Of a DNA stretch of 64,000 nucleotides, positions 1-10,744 are shown piece after piece. The translations under genes were made by a program, and so were the position numbers. Source of the stretch: Physcomitrium patens (Eukaryota; Streptophyta; Bryopsida; Funariales; Funariaceae). Positions within the stretch are counted from its first letter, which is position 1. Every line of letters starts with the position of its first letter. The stretch spans positions 13,455,869 to 13,519,868 of the forward strand of contig NC_037271.1 in NCBI RefSeq assembly GCF_000002425.4, read 5' to 3'. The notes under the pieces are model-generated. The model searched no databases. It saw only the letters and a list, made by a program, of their open reading frames with translations, and was not told where the DNA came from.

Positions 1-490
1 ATTGGGAGATCAAACTCTTTGTGGCTTTGTGGGTGTATCATATTGCATATAAAGTAACTACCTACACTACTTTGTTTCAACTAGTTTATGGCCTAGAGGT
101 AATTTTACCTATCGTATTGGAGATTCAAAGTTTATGGATTGCCTTGGATGAACGTCTTAGTGACAACGAGTCATTACACTCTCAATTGGCAAAATTGAAG
201 GAATTGGATGAAATACGGGCTACAGCTCTTTTCAACATGGAAGCAATTCAAAAACGGAGGAAGAGTTACTATAATAGTAAACTACATCTGAAGAATTTTA
301 GGCCTAATGATTTGGTATTATTGTATGATAGCCGGTTTAATCATTTTTTGGGTAAATTTTAAGTTCGTTGGCATGGGCGTATTGGATGATTGAAGGTTTT
401 TTCAATGGGTCTATTCAACTGGAAGATTTCATGGGCCATCGATTCAGTATCCACATTAATGGAAATTGGTTACAGTTATTTAATATATAA
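1..490 (+). mobile_element. Ty3/gypsy pol 3' end (integrase C-terminal part), partial
   Basis: The open frame at 21-362 matches the integrase C-terminal part of Ty3/gypsy polyproteins: an LVYGLE-type motif, then an acidic/leucine-rich helix, a KRRKSYY-like basic patch and an FRPNDLVLLYDSRF segment. After a stop at 360-362 the same family continues in other frames to about 490 (HGRIG, then a segment resembling NGSIQLEDF). It is cut off by the window's left edge and broken by at least one stop or frameshift. The motifs are read directly; assignment to Ty3/gypsy is from family knowledge. It belongs to a different, more GC-rich lineage than the element at 6908-13343. Confidence 0.8.
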
Positions 491-514
491 AAACTGGGAC
501 GGGTTTTCATTTTT

Positions 515-525
515 GGAAGGGGGGT
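515..525 (+). other. Probable polypurine tract of the partial gypsy element
   Basis: A run of purines with six consecutive G (ggaaggggggt) lies just after the pol remnant, where the plus-strand primer of an LTR retrotransposon is expected. The 3' LTR would begin next to it, perhaps at the TGAGAAAC at about 525, but no partner LTR is in the window to confirm the boundary. Confidence 0.45.
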
Positions 526-711
526 GAGAAACGGATAGTATATGTAACATGTTGTCATTATCACTAAGTAGTAAAAGAATAAGAATGGGGCACCAATTAA
601 AGTCATTCTGTGGTGTTGTTTTGGATTGGTTGGAGTGCTATTTCTTGTGTTTCGTGTGTATTCGAGAGTAGTAGTTCTAGTTAAGAATTAACAGTGAAGA
701 ATTAGTCACAA

Positions 712-963
712 GTGTCAATTGAAGATGTTCCAAAATGGATGAATCAGCAACAATATCAATTGGAACTTTGGGATGCCCAGATCTTGAAACTGGAGGCTCA
801 AGTCAAAGAATTGGAAAAGTATAATGAAGATCTCTCAAACCAGTTGAGAAAGGAGTCGATGGAAGGATTGGAAGAAGAGAAAGATTTGCATTTAGAACCT
901 GATTGGTGGAACCTACATTCGATAATGCAGCAAATGATTAATTGGGTGGGCCAGAGAAAATAA
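712..963 (+). CDS. Hypothetical 83-codon coiled-coil-like ORF next to the gypsy remnant
   Basis: This short ORF encodes a hydrophilic protein with heptad-like Leu/Ile spacing over roughly residues 18-60, suggesting a coiled coil. The listed start is not ATG (it is GTG), so the real start may be lost or upstream. I do not recognise the family. It lies just downstream of the pol remnant and polypurine tract, so it may be an accessory frame of that element or part of its 3' LTR. It could equally be a chance ORF. Whether it is expressed is unknown. Confidence 0.25.
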   Translation: MSIEDVPKWMNQQQYQLELWDAQILKLEAQVKELEKYNEDLSNQLRKESMEGLEEEKDLHLEPDWWNLHSIMQQMINWVGQRK

Positions 964-2487
964 TAACTTTGTAGAATTTTGTTAAGTAGTTTTTAGATAT
1001 GAATCAATTGTATATTTACGAAGATGCTGCATAGATAGGAGTGGGGCTATTTAGAATAGATATTAGTTTGTTTCTAATAGTCCATAGAATAGTCAGTTCA
1101 GGAGGATGGATGATTGATTTAGTTATCAAAAGTGGTTAATTACAAGATTACAGTTAGAATTTGGGAATCAAGAGCAGTTATATAAGAGTTGTAGAAGTTT
1201 GTTGGATATCAAACTGTGATAGTCATGAGTCGAGGTAAGCTTGGTGCTACCTCTTTGTTTCTTTATTTTCTTTATTATTGAAGAGTAATGGATAGTTTTT
1301 GAATATTAAAAAGTGAGTCTATGGAATAAATCAAAGATTGATTTATAAGTTATTGATTATGTAATTGGAGTACTGAGTGATTGAATTATATGAGGAGTTA
1401 TTGGAAGATTATGATTGTTGTTTATTGAGAGCTGTGTGTATTTTGGACAAAAAAAGTTGGTAATTACAAGAATTCTTTGAATTCAGATTGGTTGGAGTGA
1501 AGTCTATTATTTCTGGTGTTGGATGGAAATTATGTGTTTTGAGCGGTCTTTTGAGAGTGCAGGGTTACACACTGTTGTTATCAGTTGATGAAGGATTATT
1601 ATTACTGAGAGAAAGAATTTTAGTATTTCTTAGTGTTTTAGTGGTTCAGAATACGATTAATTGTGTAATCTTAACAAGCAAAATTCATGCACTTAGTCTT
1701 TCCCTATGTTCAAATTTCCCTATATATGTTTATTCTGGAAGGAATTATAGAATAAGTAAAACGACAATCATATGCTACTTCAATGTTACTAAAATATATA
1801 CCAAAATTTGATACACATAGGTCATTCATCCTAATTTCTATTTTTATTAATAAAATCAAGAAATACATTGTTAGATTGTGTGAAAAAAAAATTAAAAATA
1901 TATTAGGTATTTTATTATAGAATAGTTTGAATTTACCTTAAAATTATATTTATAATCCAAAATAATATATAAAATATTTAAAAATACCATTTGATATCTT
2001 TGACCAACTTAAATAAGATTATAATTATCTTAAATAAGAAAATTCAAAATTAATGCTTTTGAACAATCAAATATCATAATTTTTTTTATTTTTAGAGATC
2101 TAAAGATCATAAATTATTCAAAATAATATATCTTCAAATATTACCATCTAAAATTTATGATCTTTAAGTTTTTGAAGTATCACTTGATATTTTGGTGATT
2201 TGGAAATATCAAAGAAATTAAAGCAAAAAAAAAAGAGTTCAAATAAGCAAGGAAATTTGTGATACTGCAATAGTATTGTATATTAATATGAATGTATGGT
2301 AAAAGATAAAAATATGAATTTTATTATAGAAGAATTTAATAGAAAGATATAATAGTAAAATATGGATAAATGATAAGAATGTAGTAAAAAATTTTGGTGT
2401 TAATGTTACTTTTTTATAAATAAAAAGGACTTAAACTTACTTTATAAAGCTTTAAATAAAGAAAAATTAAGTATTTTAATAAATTAA

Positions 2488-2528
<41 letters not shown>

Positions 2529-3049
2529 TAAAAATATATTTTAACAAAAATTATCTAAAAATACTAAAAATTGATATCAAAAAAAGATCAATTGTGCATT
2601 GCAATCAAAATCAGATCCAAAGGCAAAAAAACCATGTAACTACAATAATTTTGGGGTTCTTTGGTTGATCAAAGAATAGGATTTGAAAGCAAACAAGCAA
2701 GAAGTTTTTAAGAGTTTATTTCATGTGATTTGGAGATATATTCAGTTCTTGATGGCTATTAGAAGTGAGAGATATACTCAATGGTTTTAGATTTTGGAAA
2801 ATAAAAAGAAATTTATAATTTTAAAGATTGTGTGAGTATCATAGAAAATTTATAAGTAAAATTTTGTGAGGTTATTATTGTACTTGTTTTAAATATGTTT
2901 GAAAATTTTGATATTAATTGAACAATTAGATTAAAAAAATAGAATTTTATTAGATTATAATCTTAGATATTTGAAATTTAGGATCAATAAAGATTTTTGG
3001 AATTTTGCAAAACTTTCTAATTTAATTGAAGAAATTTAGACTTATAAAT
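964..3049. other. AT-rich stretch with no recognisable gene
   Basis: Mostly A/T, with many stops on both strands. The part to about 1800 is less AT-rich and may be LTR or internal sequence of the element at the left edge. A pure (AT)n tract lies at 2491-2523. No conserved protein motif was seen. Confidence 0.6.
2491..2523. repeat. (AT)n microsatellite
   Basis: Uninterrupted alternating AT for about 33 bases. Similar tracts occur at 15337-15362, 16641-16666, 18404-18426, 37998-38026 and 56692-56710. Confidence 0.95.
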
Positions 3050-3830
3050 CTAAATATCAACCAAATTTTGAAGCAATTGAATAATTCAGTAAGGAAAAAT
3101 CACTATTAAAAGATCAATACCTAAGTTGAAGAGCAATGTGGGCCAACATTTAAGAAGTTTAGAAGTTTTTTTTTTTCAATTTATGAGTTTGATTTTCTTC
3201 TAATTCTATGTCCTTGTGAATTGAAATATGGGTGAAATTTTAGTTGAAATCAATGGTTCAATTAATATTTATTAAGATTCTAAAATAATTATAAGAATTG
3301 ATTGAAATTTACTTCGGATTTTCTTGAGTTTGTTTAAGGTTTGTCTAGAGATTGGTTTGGATTTAGGATTTTATTAGGATTTGATTGGAATTTGTTAAAG
3401 TTTCATTAGGATTTGGATTAAGATTTACGAATATTTCATTGGAATTTTATTAGGATTTTATTAGAATTTATTTAGATCCTTATTAATATTTAATTAAGAT
3501 TTATTTAGAATCTATTTAATATTTCTATTTTAATATTTTTTGAATATTTTTATATTTTTTAAAGATTTTATGTTTAATATGATTAAGATTTTTTAAATAA
3601 TTTTTTAAAATTTCTTTATTATTTTTGAAATATTAAATTATAATTTATTTATATTTTTTATAATTTCTTTTATACTTCTTTTAAATTGATTAAAATTTCA
3701 TTAAATTTATTAAGATTTAATTAGAATTCATTCAAGATTCTATTAGATTTTTTAGGATTTTGTTCTTGCATTTTTTTATTTACATTCCATAACTAGGTGC
3801 TTAATGCATTCTCAAGCTAAAATCCACATT
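3050..3830 (+). repeat. AT-rich dispersed repeat, copy A
   Basis: This unit shares an ordered series of landmarks with 5420-6255: a block ending in ggccaacat.taag, a T-run before an 'aattcataagttt'-like stretch, a 'tcaa.atggtt.aatt' block, a long degenerate series of ttaggatttatt-like words, and a tail with gcattctca. The copies are diverged and of similar length, so they look like two old copies of one interspersed element. No coding potential is visible. Confidence 0.55.
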
Positions 3831-4059
3831 ACATAACACTGGCCTTTTTTTATATTTAGATTTCAAAATCACCAACCTCACAAGGTAGATGATTTTGTAG
3901 TATCAAGTGATATTTCAAAATATCACATAATACTTTCAGATATCATATATGAAATATCATCCAAAAGTTTCAAGTTTGAATATTTTTAATTCATTCTATT
4001 AAACTTAGAAAAATATTAGATGAATCTTAACACAATTTCATTAATTTTGAAATAATCAT

Positions 4060-4330
4060 CAAATGATTCTTAATATACTTCAATCAAATCTAAATCAAAT
4101 TCTAAAATAAATCAAATCAAATCCTAAACAAATATCTACCAAATACTAATCAAATTTAAATCATAATTCAATCAAATCTTGATCAAATATTAATCAAATC
4201 TTAATCAAATTCAGATGAAATCCTAACCAAATCCTTTAAAAAATTAAAACATCAACAAATAATGGTTCAATTATTGATTTTGACTCTACATTTTTATACC
4301 TATGAATTATTTAGTTAAAAATAAGTGCAA
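4060..4330 (-). repeat. Inverted fragment of the AT-rich repeat
   Basis: The stretch is built from aatcaaatcytaatcaaatcc-like words, the reverse complement of the aggatttgatt words in copies A and B. It ends in ataatggttcaattatt, recalling the same landmark in those copies. It looks like a partial copy in opposite orientation. Low complexity makes the match weaker than for copies A and B. Confidence 0.4.
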
Positions 4331-5419
4331 ATAATTTAAAGAAATTTGAACTTATCAAATAGGATGTAAACCTCTAAATCCACTTGAGTATTTGGTAACC
4401 TCCATTACTAACCTTGATGTCAATTTTTCAATGATAATATTGCTAGATTTGATTATTATATTATTTTTTAAGTTTTTACAATGGTAAAAAATTAAGTCTA
4501 CTATTAATGCATAATATTGTATCTCAATCTAGCTGATATATTACTTTAAATTGTAGAAATCTTCATTGGTCCTCTAAACTTTAATATCTAAAACCTAAAA
4601 CCACTTAAAAATTTAATAACTACGAAATTAAATCTTTAATCAAGCTTAAACTTATAATACGTATTTGAAACAACTATGATTAATATTTCATAATTTTTGA
4701 ATCATAAATCTACTACAAATTTGATAAAATATTTCAAAGTATGAACCATATTTCTTTCTCAAAAACTTAAGTTATTCCAAAACAACCTTAACTTTGTAAA
4801 GCTCTTACAAAGTCATTATAAACTTTCATCACTCAAATCCAACATCTAAAGAACCTTTCTTTAGTCTCTTCTTAAAATTTGTTGTTTGATCAACTAAAGA
4901 ACTTTAGTTTCACCATAAAAGTATAGTTTTGTGCATTAGAATCTAGTTTTGACTAAGATTCATTATTGTTCCTCTTTAAGTAATTATATCTAGTTTTTTA
5001 AAAGTAATTATTTCAAAAAATTACTATTTATTTCTATCTTAAGATATCCATGATACTAATTTTTCTATTCTACTTTGTTTTATTTTATATATGGCTAAAT
5101 AAAGTCCATTTTATAAAAAAATAGTATTACAGTTTATTAATTTTATTATTTATTTGAATATTATGTAAATTTCTAAGGTAATTTTTTATAATTTTTTAAA
5201 TTAAGATTTTATATAATATAATATTTTTTTTCTATTTTATCTAATAGCCGTATTACAATACAATAGCATATAATTTTGCAAGTATTTCTTTATTTAAAAA
5301 TTTAGAAATTTTGGCAAAGAAAAAAAATTTACACCATGAATTGGCTATGGTAATCAATACCATACAAATGGATGCAAGTAGTACCAACTTTTAAGCAAGA
5401 CTAGTATTAAATGTGGACA

Positions 5420-6255
5420 AATTTCAGGCTATTGAGAGATGCAAGGTTAAACAATTCACTAAAGAGATATTGGTGCTAGAAGATTAATATCTAAATTGGA
5501 AAAAGAAGATGGCCAACATATAAGGATATTAGGATTTTTTTTTAATTCATAAGTTTTATTTTTTTTTCAAACTTTAAATACTTGTTGCATACTTGAAGAT
5601 TATAATGTGAAAAAAAAATCAGTCAAAATAAATGGTTTGATTATTATTTATTGAAATTTTAAAACTAATATAGAAATTTGATTAGAATTTACTTAAGATT
5701 CATTTCAAGTTTATTTTTAAAAAATTTATAATTTTATTAAGATTTTATTAAATATTTTTTAGAATTTTATTAAAATTATATTAAGATTTAATAGGGATTT
5801 ATTTATGATTTTATTAGGATTTATTCATGATTTTTTTAGAATTACATAAAGATTTGGTTAGGACTTATTTAGGATTTCTTTAGGATTTATTTAAGATTTC
5901 ATTAGGACTAATATAAGATTTATTTAGAATTATATATTTTTTTAGGAAATTTATGCATAGTTCTTTTAAAGATTTTTTTTAGGTTTATTAATATTTTTTA
6001 AGGTTTATTTATATTTTTTCTATAATTATTTTTTAGAATTTTTCAAGAATTAATTTATTTATTCATGATTTTTTTAATTCTTAAAAAATTCATGAATAAA
6101 TGTTTTAGAATTTTTTAAGAATTAATTTTGATAAAGATTGCTAAGATTTAATTAAAATTTATTTAAGATTCTATTAATTTATTAGAATCTTATTATTACA
6201 ATTTCCAATTTATCTTCCAAAATCAAATGGCTAGTGCATTCTCATATAAGTCAAT
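5420..6255 (+). repeat. AT-rich dispersed repeat, copy B
   Basis: The second diverged copy of the unit at 3050-3830, with the same order of landmarks, including gatggccaacat, the T-rich run, the aataaatggtttgatt block, the ttaggatttatt-rich core (about 5640-6190) and a tail with gtgcattctca. It runs straight into the inverted LTR at 6256. Confidence 0.55.
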
Positions 6256-6782
6256 TATCAAGGACATGAATTTCAAAGAAAGAAATCCTTAATATACTCT
6301 TGTATCATTCAAAAGGAATAAAAAATCATTCAAAGATGATATAGTATTAAACTAGAATGGCTATTGCCAAAGACAAGAAGATTAGAAAGTCTTGAAACAA
6401 GACTAAGGACTAGAAAGGCATTGAAAAGAGTAAAGAAGGCTCTATTCTTGCCTCCATATATACTATCTAATTGAGAGCTATGTAGTGATGTTTTATAGGA
6501 CTTCCAAAATGTATTGATTTTATAAGATACATAACTTAACTTAAAAGGTAAGTTTTTAATATGTGCACCATATAATTAATTTTTTTTGCAAGCTATTACA
6601 TATGATTAACTTGTTGATCAAGTTTCTAACTTATTAATCAACTACAATTATATTTAAAGTAAAAAAAACATCAATAAACCTTCTAAAGTTTTTTTAAAAA
6701 ATATTATGTAATATATCTATTTTTATCTACTTCTACTTAATCATATAGGTAAATATTAAAATAAATATGTATATTCATGACA
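6256..6782 (-). repeat. Degraded inverted solo LTR of the adjacent chromovirus family
   Basis: Read on the minus strand, this stretch follows the 548-bp LTRs at 6908-7455 and 12796-13343 from end to end. Shared landmarks include 'ctagaatggctattgcc', 'gtcttgaaacaagacta', 'ctccatatatactatctaatt', and 'ctacttctacttaatcatata'. Its ends (tatca at 6256-6260, tgaca at 6778-6782) match the LTR termini. It is clearly more diverged than the two LTRs are from each other. No internal region adjoins it, so it is probably an old solo LTR left by recombination. I saw no convincing target-site duplication. Confidence 0.8.
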
Positions 6783-6907
6783 ACAACATATTATACAACA
6801 ATATTTTTTTTATTGTCAAGTTTACAATCTTCAATAATACTTAGAGAAATATGGATGATTGAGTAATGTTTCCTTCTTATGTTACTTTGTTCAAGTAAGT
6901 AGGTAAT

Positions 6908-7455
6908 TATCATGGACATATATATTTATGTCAATAGTTATTTATATGATTAAGTAGAAGTAGGTAAAATAGAATAATTTCATAAAGTCTTCTAGAGAAG
7001 CTTCCTAGAAGCTTCATAGATATAATTTTGACTTTAGATATGTTCGTAGGTTAGAAACTTGGCCAAAAATCTAACCATGTATTGGTAGCTTGTGGAACAA
7101 GTTACCTCCGTGTAGTAGCTTGCGGAACAAGTCAACTACGTGGCACATACATAGATAACTTGCCTTACAAGATAAGACATGTAGCTAGCAAAGTCAACAC
7201 ATGTTGGAGGTCCTATAGGACATTGCCATGTGGCTCTTAATTAGATAGTATATATGGAGACAAGAGTGAAGCCTTCTTCACTCTTGTCAACACTTTTTTA
7301 GTCTTAGTCTTGTTTCAAGACTTTCTAGTCTTTTTGTTTTTGGCAATAGCCATTCTAGTTAATATTACATCACCTTTTGAGTGACTTTCTAGTTCTCTTT
7401 AGTGATAGAAGAGTGTATTGAGGATTCCCTTTCTTCCAAATTCATGTCCTTCATA
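6908..7455 (+). repeat. 5' LTR of the chromovirus
   Basis: 548 bp, beginning TATCA and ending TTCATA. The partner at 12796-13343 begins TGTCA and ends TTGATA, so the original ends were probably TGTCA...TGACA-like. It contains paired words (cttgtaag/cttgcaag-type) and 'ttgcggaacaagt' repeats near 7115-7135. Transcription should start within it, but no convincing TATA box could be singled out in such AT-rich DNA. Confidence 0.92.
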
Positions 7456-7670
7456 GTTTGACAAGAATGCTAACATATTGTTCTGTCTTATTCTAGAAGT
7501 GAGTGGATTATCTCATTTCTATTATTATATTTTGAAGGTTGCAGACTATCGACCTTTAAACAAAAAAATCTTATTTTCTAATACAGATCTTTTCCTTAAA
7601 GAGAGTAGATTACCCCTCTTTGTGGAATTTAGTTTTAGAGGTTGTGAATTACCTTCCTCTAATTTAACTT

Positions 7671-8740
7671 TTGAATTCATTTGAATTATCTATGGAAGGA
7701 AAGATTATGGATGCTGCTATCAATGGAAGTGAGAATAGATTTGCAACTATGGCAGATCTTCATGATCTTATCTACACTCTAAGAGTGGAAATTTCATGTA
7801 TTTCCAACGTGAATCATGGAAGTACTATGCCTACACCTATGGAAGAAGTTCAAAGTCTGCGACAAGAAGTTGTGCAGTTGAAAGAAGCAAGTAGATCAAC
7901 ATCACAACCAAATCCAAGGAGTTTTGCTTCTACAAGTATAACAGGGACAAGAATTAGTATGCCTGAGAAGTTTGATGGAACAAGATCAAAATTTCGAGGA
8001 TTTTTGCAACAAGTCAAGCTCTATCTAAGGTTGCATTCTTTCCAATATCCTGATGGATTTACCCAAGTGAGATTTATAGGCGCACTACTATCAGAAAGTA
8101 TTCTTTCTTGATTTGTACCTTTAATGGAAAAAAAATCACGACTCCTTTACGATTTAAATTCATTTCTAGAAATGTTTATGGCCACATTTGGAGAAAGTGA
8201 TCGAGAACGAGTAGCAAAGACCAAGCTTCTATGTTTATGGCAAGGATCATGATCAGCCACTATATATGTTGTCGAATTCTAAAATCTTGCTTGCGACGTG
8301 GACTGGAATGATAAAACACTTATCAACCAATTTCAATATGAATTGAAGGATAACATCAAAGATTTGTTATTAACAATACCAAAAGTAGAATCTTTTGAAT
8401 AATTTATTACTCAAGCCATTGCATGCAATAATTGTTTAATTGAAAGACGTCAAGAACAAAAATTTAATTGGAGAGAAAAAAGTCAAGTAATGGCGGCAGC
8501 TCTCAAGTTTTTTGAAACTTATTTGTCAAAGCCGAAACCAATGTAAATTGATATGATATATTTTAAACCTCTCATGAAGTAAGAAAAGACGCAACATTGC
8601 CAAGAGGGATTGTATTTATATTATGGAGAAGCTAAGCATACTGCTCAATATTATCCAAAAAAGCAAGATAATTACAAAATGAGGAGCACAATTACCAAAG
8701 AAGATAGTATGTCGGAAAACAAGTTTCTCCAGCTACAATA
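7671..8740 (+). pseudogene. Decayed gag (capsid/nucleocapsid) of the chromovirus
   Basis: The first frame (7671-8111) encodes a helical N-terminus rich in Glu/Gln, then an MPEKFDGTRSKFRGFL-type capsid motif typical of plant gypsy gag. It stops at 8109-8111, but the family resemblance goes on through 8160-8540 (a DRERVAKTKLL-like stretch and a Gln/Lys-rich tail) with several stops. At about 8610-8670 is the nucleocapsid zinc knuckle (GEAKHTAQ core). All three cysteine positions of the C-X2-C-X4-H-X4-C pattern read Tyr (TAT) and only the His remains. It cannot make a working Gag. Confidence 0.85.
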
Positions 8741-8790
8741 GAGACCATGCGGCTGGAATCATATGCAACACCTAGTAAAGGTCCTATCTT

Positions 8791-10680
8791 CTCCTCAAAC
8801 CCCTCATCTTTTTTTATAATAGAAGTATATTTAGGACCTAATAATCACAAAGTCATTACCTTATTAGATTGAAGAGCCTCAACATATTTTATAAACGAAG
8901 ATTTTGCAAAAATCAAAAAAATATCTTTAGTGAAGAAAATTAAATCCGTACATATAGAAGTCATAGATGGTCGTTCGTTATTTTCTGAAAATGTTATCTA
9001 TGAAATTTTTCCTTTAGATATAATAATTAAAGATCATAACAACGTAGTAGTATTTAATGTAATAAAATCTCTCTCTAATTTGATTATTTTAGGATTATCA
9101 TGGCTAAAAAAATATAACCCTAAAATAGATTGGATTTCTCGTAACCTTAAGTTTTTTAATAGTATAATCTAAGATCACGATAGCAAAGTAGAAGTATGTA
9201 AGTCTAATACATCCAAACCTTTACTAGTAGGTCCAAAAGCTTTCATGCATGCTGCAAAAGAAGGATCATCTTTTGTTATATATGCTACACCCATTTCTAA
9301 TGGTCAAACAATATCAAGTGGTATTCCTAAGCAATATCAAGAATTTAAAGACGTTTTTGAAAAGAAAAATGTAGATATTCTTCCTGAGCATCGACCTTAT
9401 GATTGTTCAATTGATTTACAAGAAAGAGCTCAACTACCATTTGGACCAATCAATACCTTATCATAGAATGAATTGGCTGCATTAAAGGACTACATTGATG
9501 AGAATTTGGCAAAGAACTTTATACACCATTCTAAATCTCCAATCGGAGCTCCTATCTTATTTGTAAAGAAGAAAGATGGATCTCTACAAATGTGTGTGGA
9601 TTATCGAGGAGTCAACAAGTTCACCATCAAAAATAGGTATCCTTTGCCTTTGATTTCAGAATTCCTTGACCAACTCAATCAAGCAAAGATTTATACCAAA
9701 ATAGATCTACAAGGAGCATACAACTTAATTCGTATCAAAGAAGGAGATGAATAGAAGATTTCTTTTCAAACTAGGTATGGATATTTTGAATATAATGTCA
9801 TGCCTTTTGGACTCACGAATGCACCAACTGCTTTCTAACAACTTATGAATGATATTTTTTGTGAGTTTTTAGATGATTTCGTTGTTTGTTATTTAGACAA
9901 TATTCTAATCTACTCTAAGAACACAGAAGAATATGAGATTCATGTTCGTCGCATGTTAGAAAAACTTAGAGATATAGGATTATAAACCAAATTAAAAAAG
10001 TGAGTATTTCACACTACTCAAGTTGACTTCTTAGAATACATCATTTCCAACAAAGGCCTTATGATGGATCCCAAGAAGGTTCAAACTATCATAGATTGGA
10101 ATATTCAAAGAACAGTATGAGATGTGCAATGCTTTTTGGGCTTTACTAATTACTATCCAATCTTCATCAAGAATTTTTCTCAAATTATAGTTCCACTTAT
10201 ATGTTTGACTTGTAAAGACAAACTTGAGTGAAATGAAGAAGTAGAAGTATGATTTGATGCTTTAAAAAAAGAATTTATTTCTACACCAATCTTATATTTT
10301 GTTGACTTCTCCAAGGTATTTTTTATGGAAATAGATGCATCAGATTTTGCTATAGGTGATGTGTTGTCACAAATGGGAATGGATGACAAACTCCATCCAA
10401 TAGCTTTCCATTCGAGAAAATTTTTAGCAATTGAGATTAATTATGAGATCCATGATAAAGAGCTCTTTGCAATCGTGGATTCATTTCAAGAATGGTGTCA
10501 TTATCTAGAAAGCACCTCAAGTCTAGTAATCGTGTATACAGACCATAAGAACCTCGAGTACTTCATGTCAGCATGTATCTTGAATCATCGTCAAGCTTGT
10601 TACAACATGTCTTTCTCTAGATTCAATTTCAAGGTCACTTATTGATCTGAAAAACAACAAGGTCTATCAGATGCTCTTTT
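8791..10680 (+). pseudogene. Decayed pol: protease, reverse transcriptase, RNase H
   Basis: The protease region (about 8845-9170) has its active-site DSG position replaced by a stop and Arg, followed by a recognisable LGLSWLKKYNPKIDW flap/tail. RT covers about 9390-10130, with motifs [24 protein letters not shown], and MPFGLTNAP. The catalytic YLDD box reads YLDN (about 9890). RNase H (10300-10680) keeps DASDFAIG and TDHKNLEY. At least seven in-frame stops lie where Trp, Arg, Gln or Cys codons are usual. The domain order is that of Ty3/gypsy. The protein is nonfunctional. Confidence 0.92.
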
Positions 10681-10744
10681 TAGACATTCTTATCTTGTAT
10701 CAAAAGAAGAAGATGCATCTTTTGATCAACAAAGATCAATTTTC

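Noticed and set aside
3290..3780. Interstitial telomere repeats
   Set aside because: The words are TTAGGATTT-like, not TTTAGGG, and have no regular period, so an AT-rich dispersed repeat fits better.
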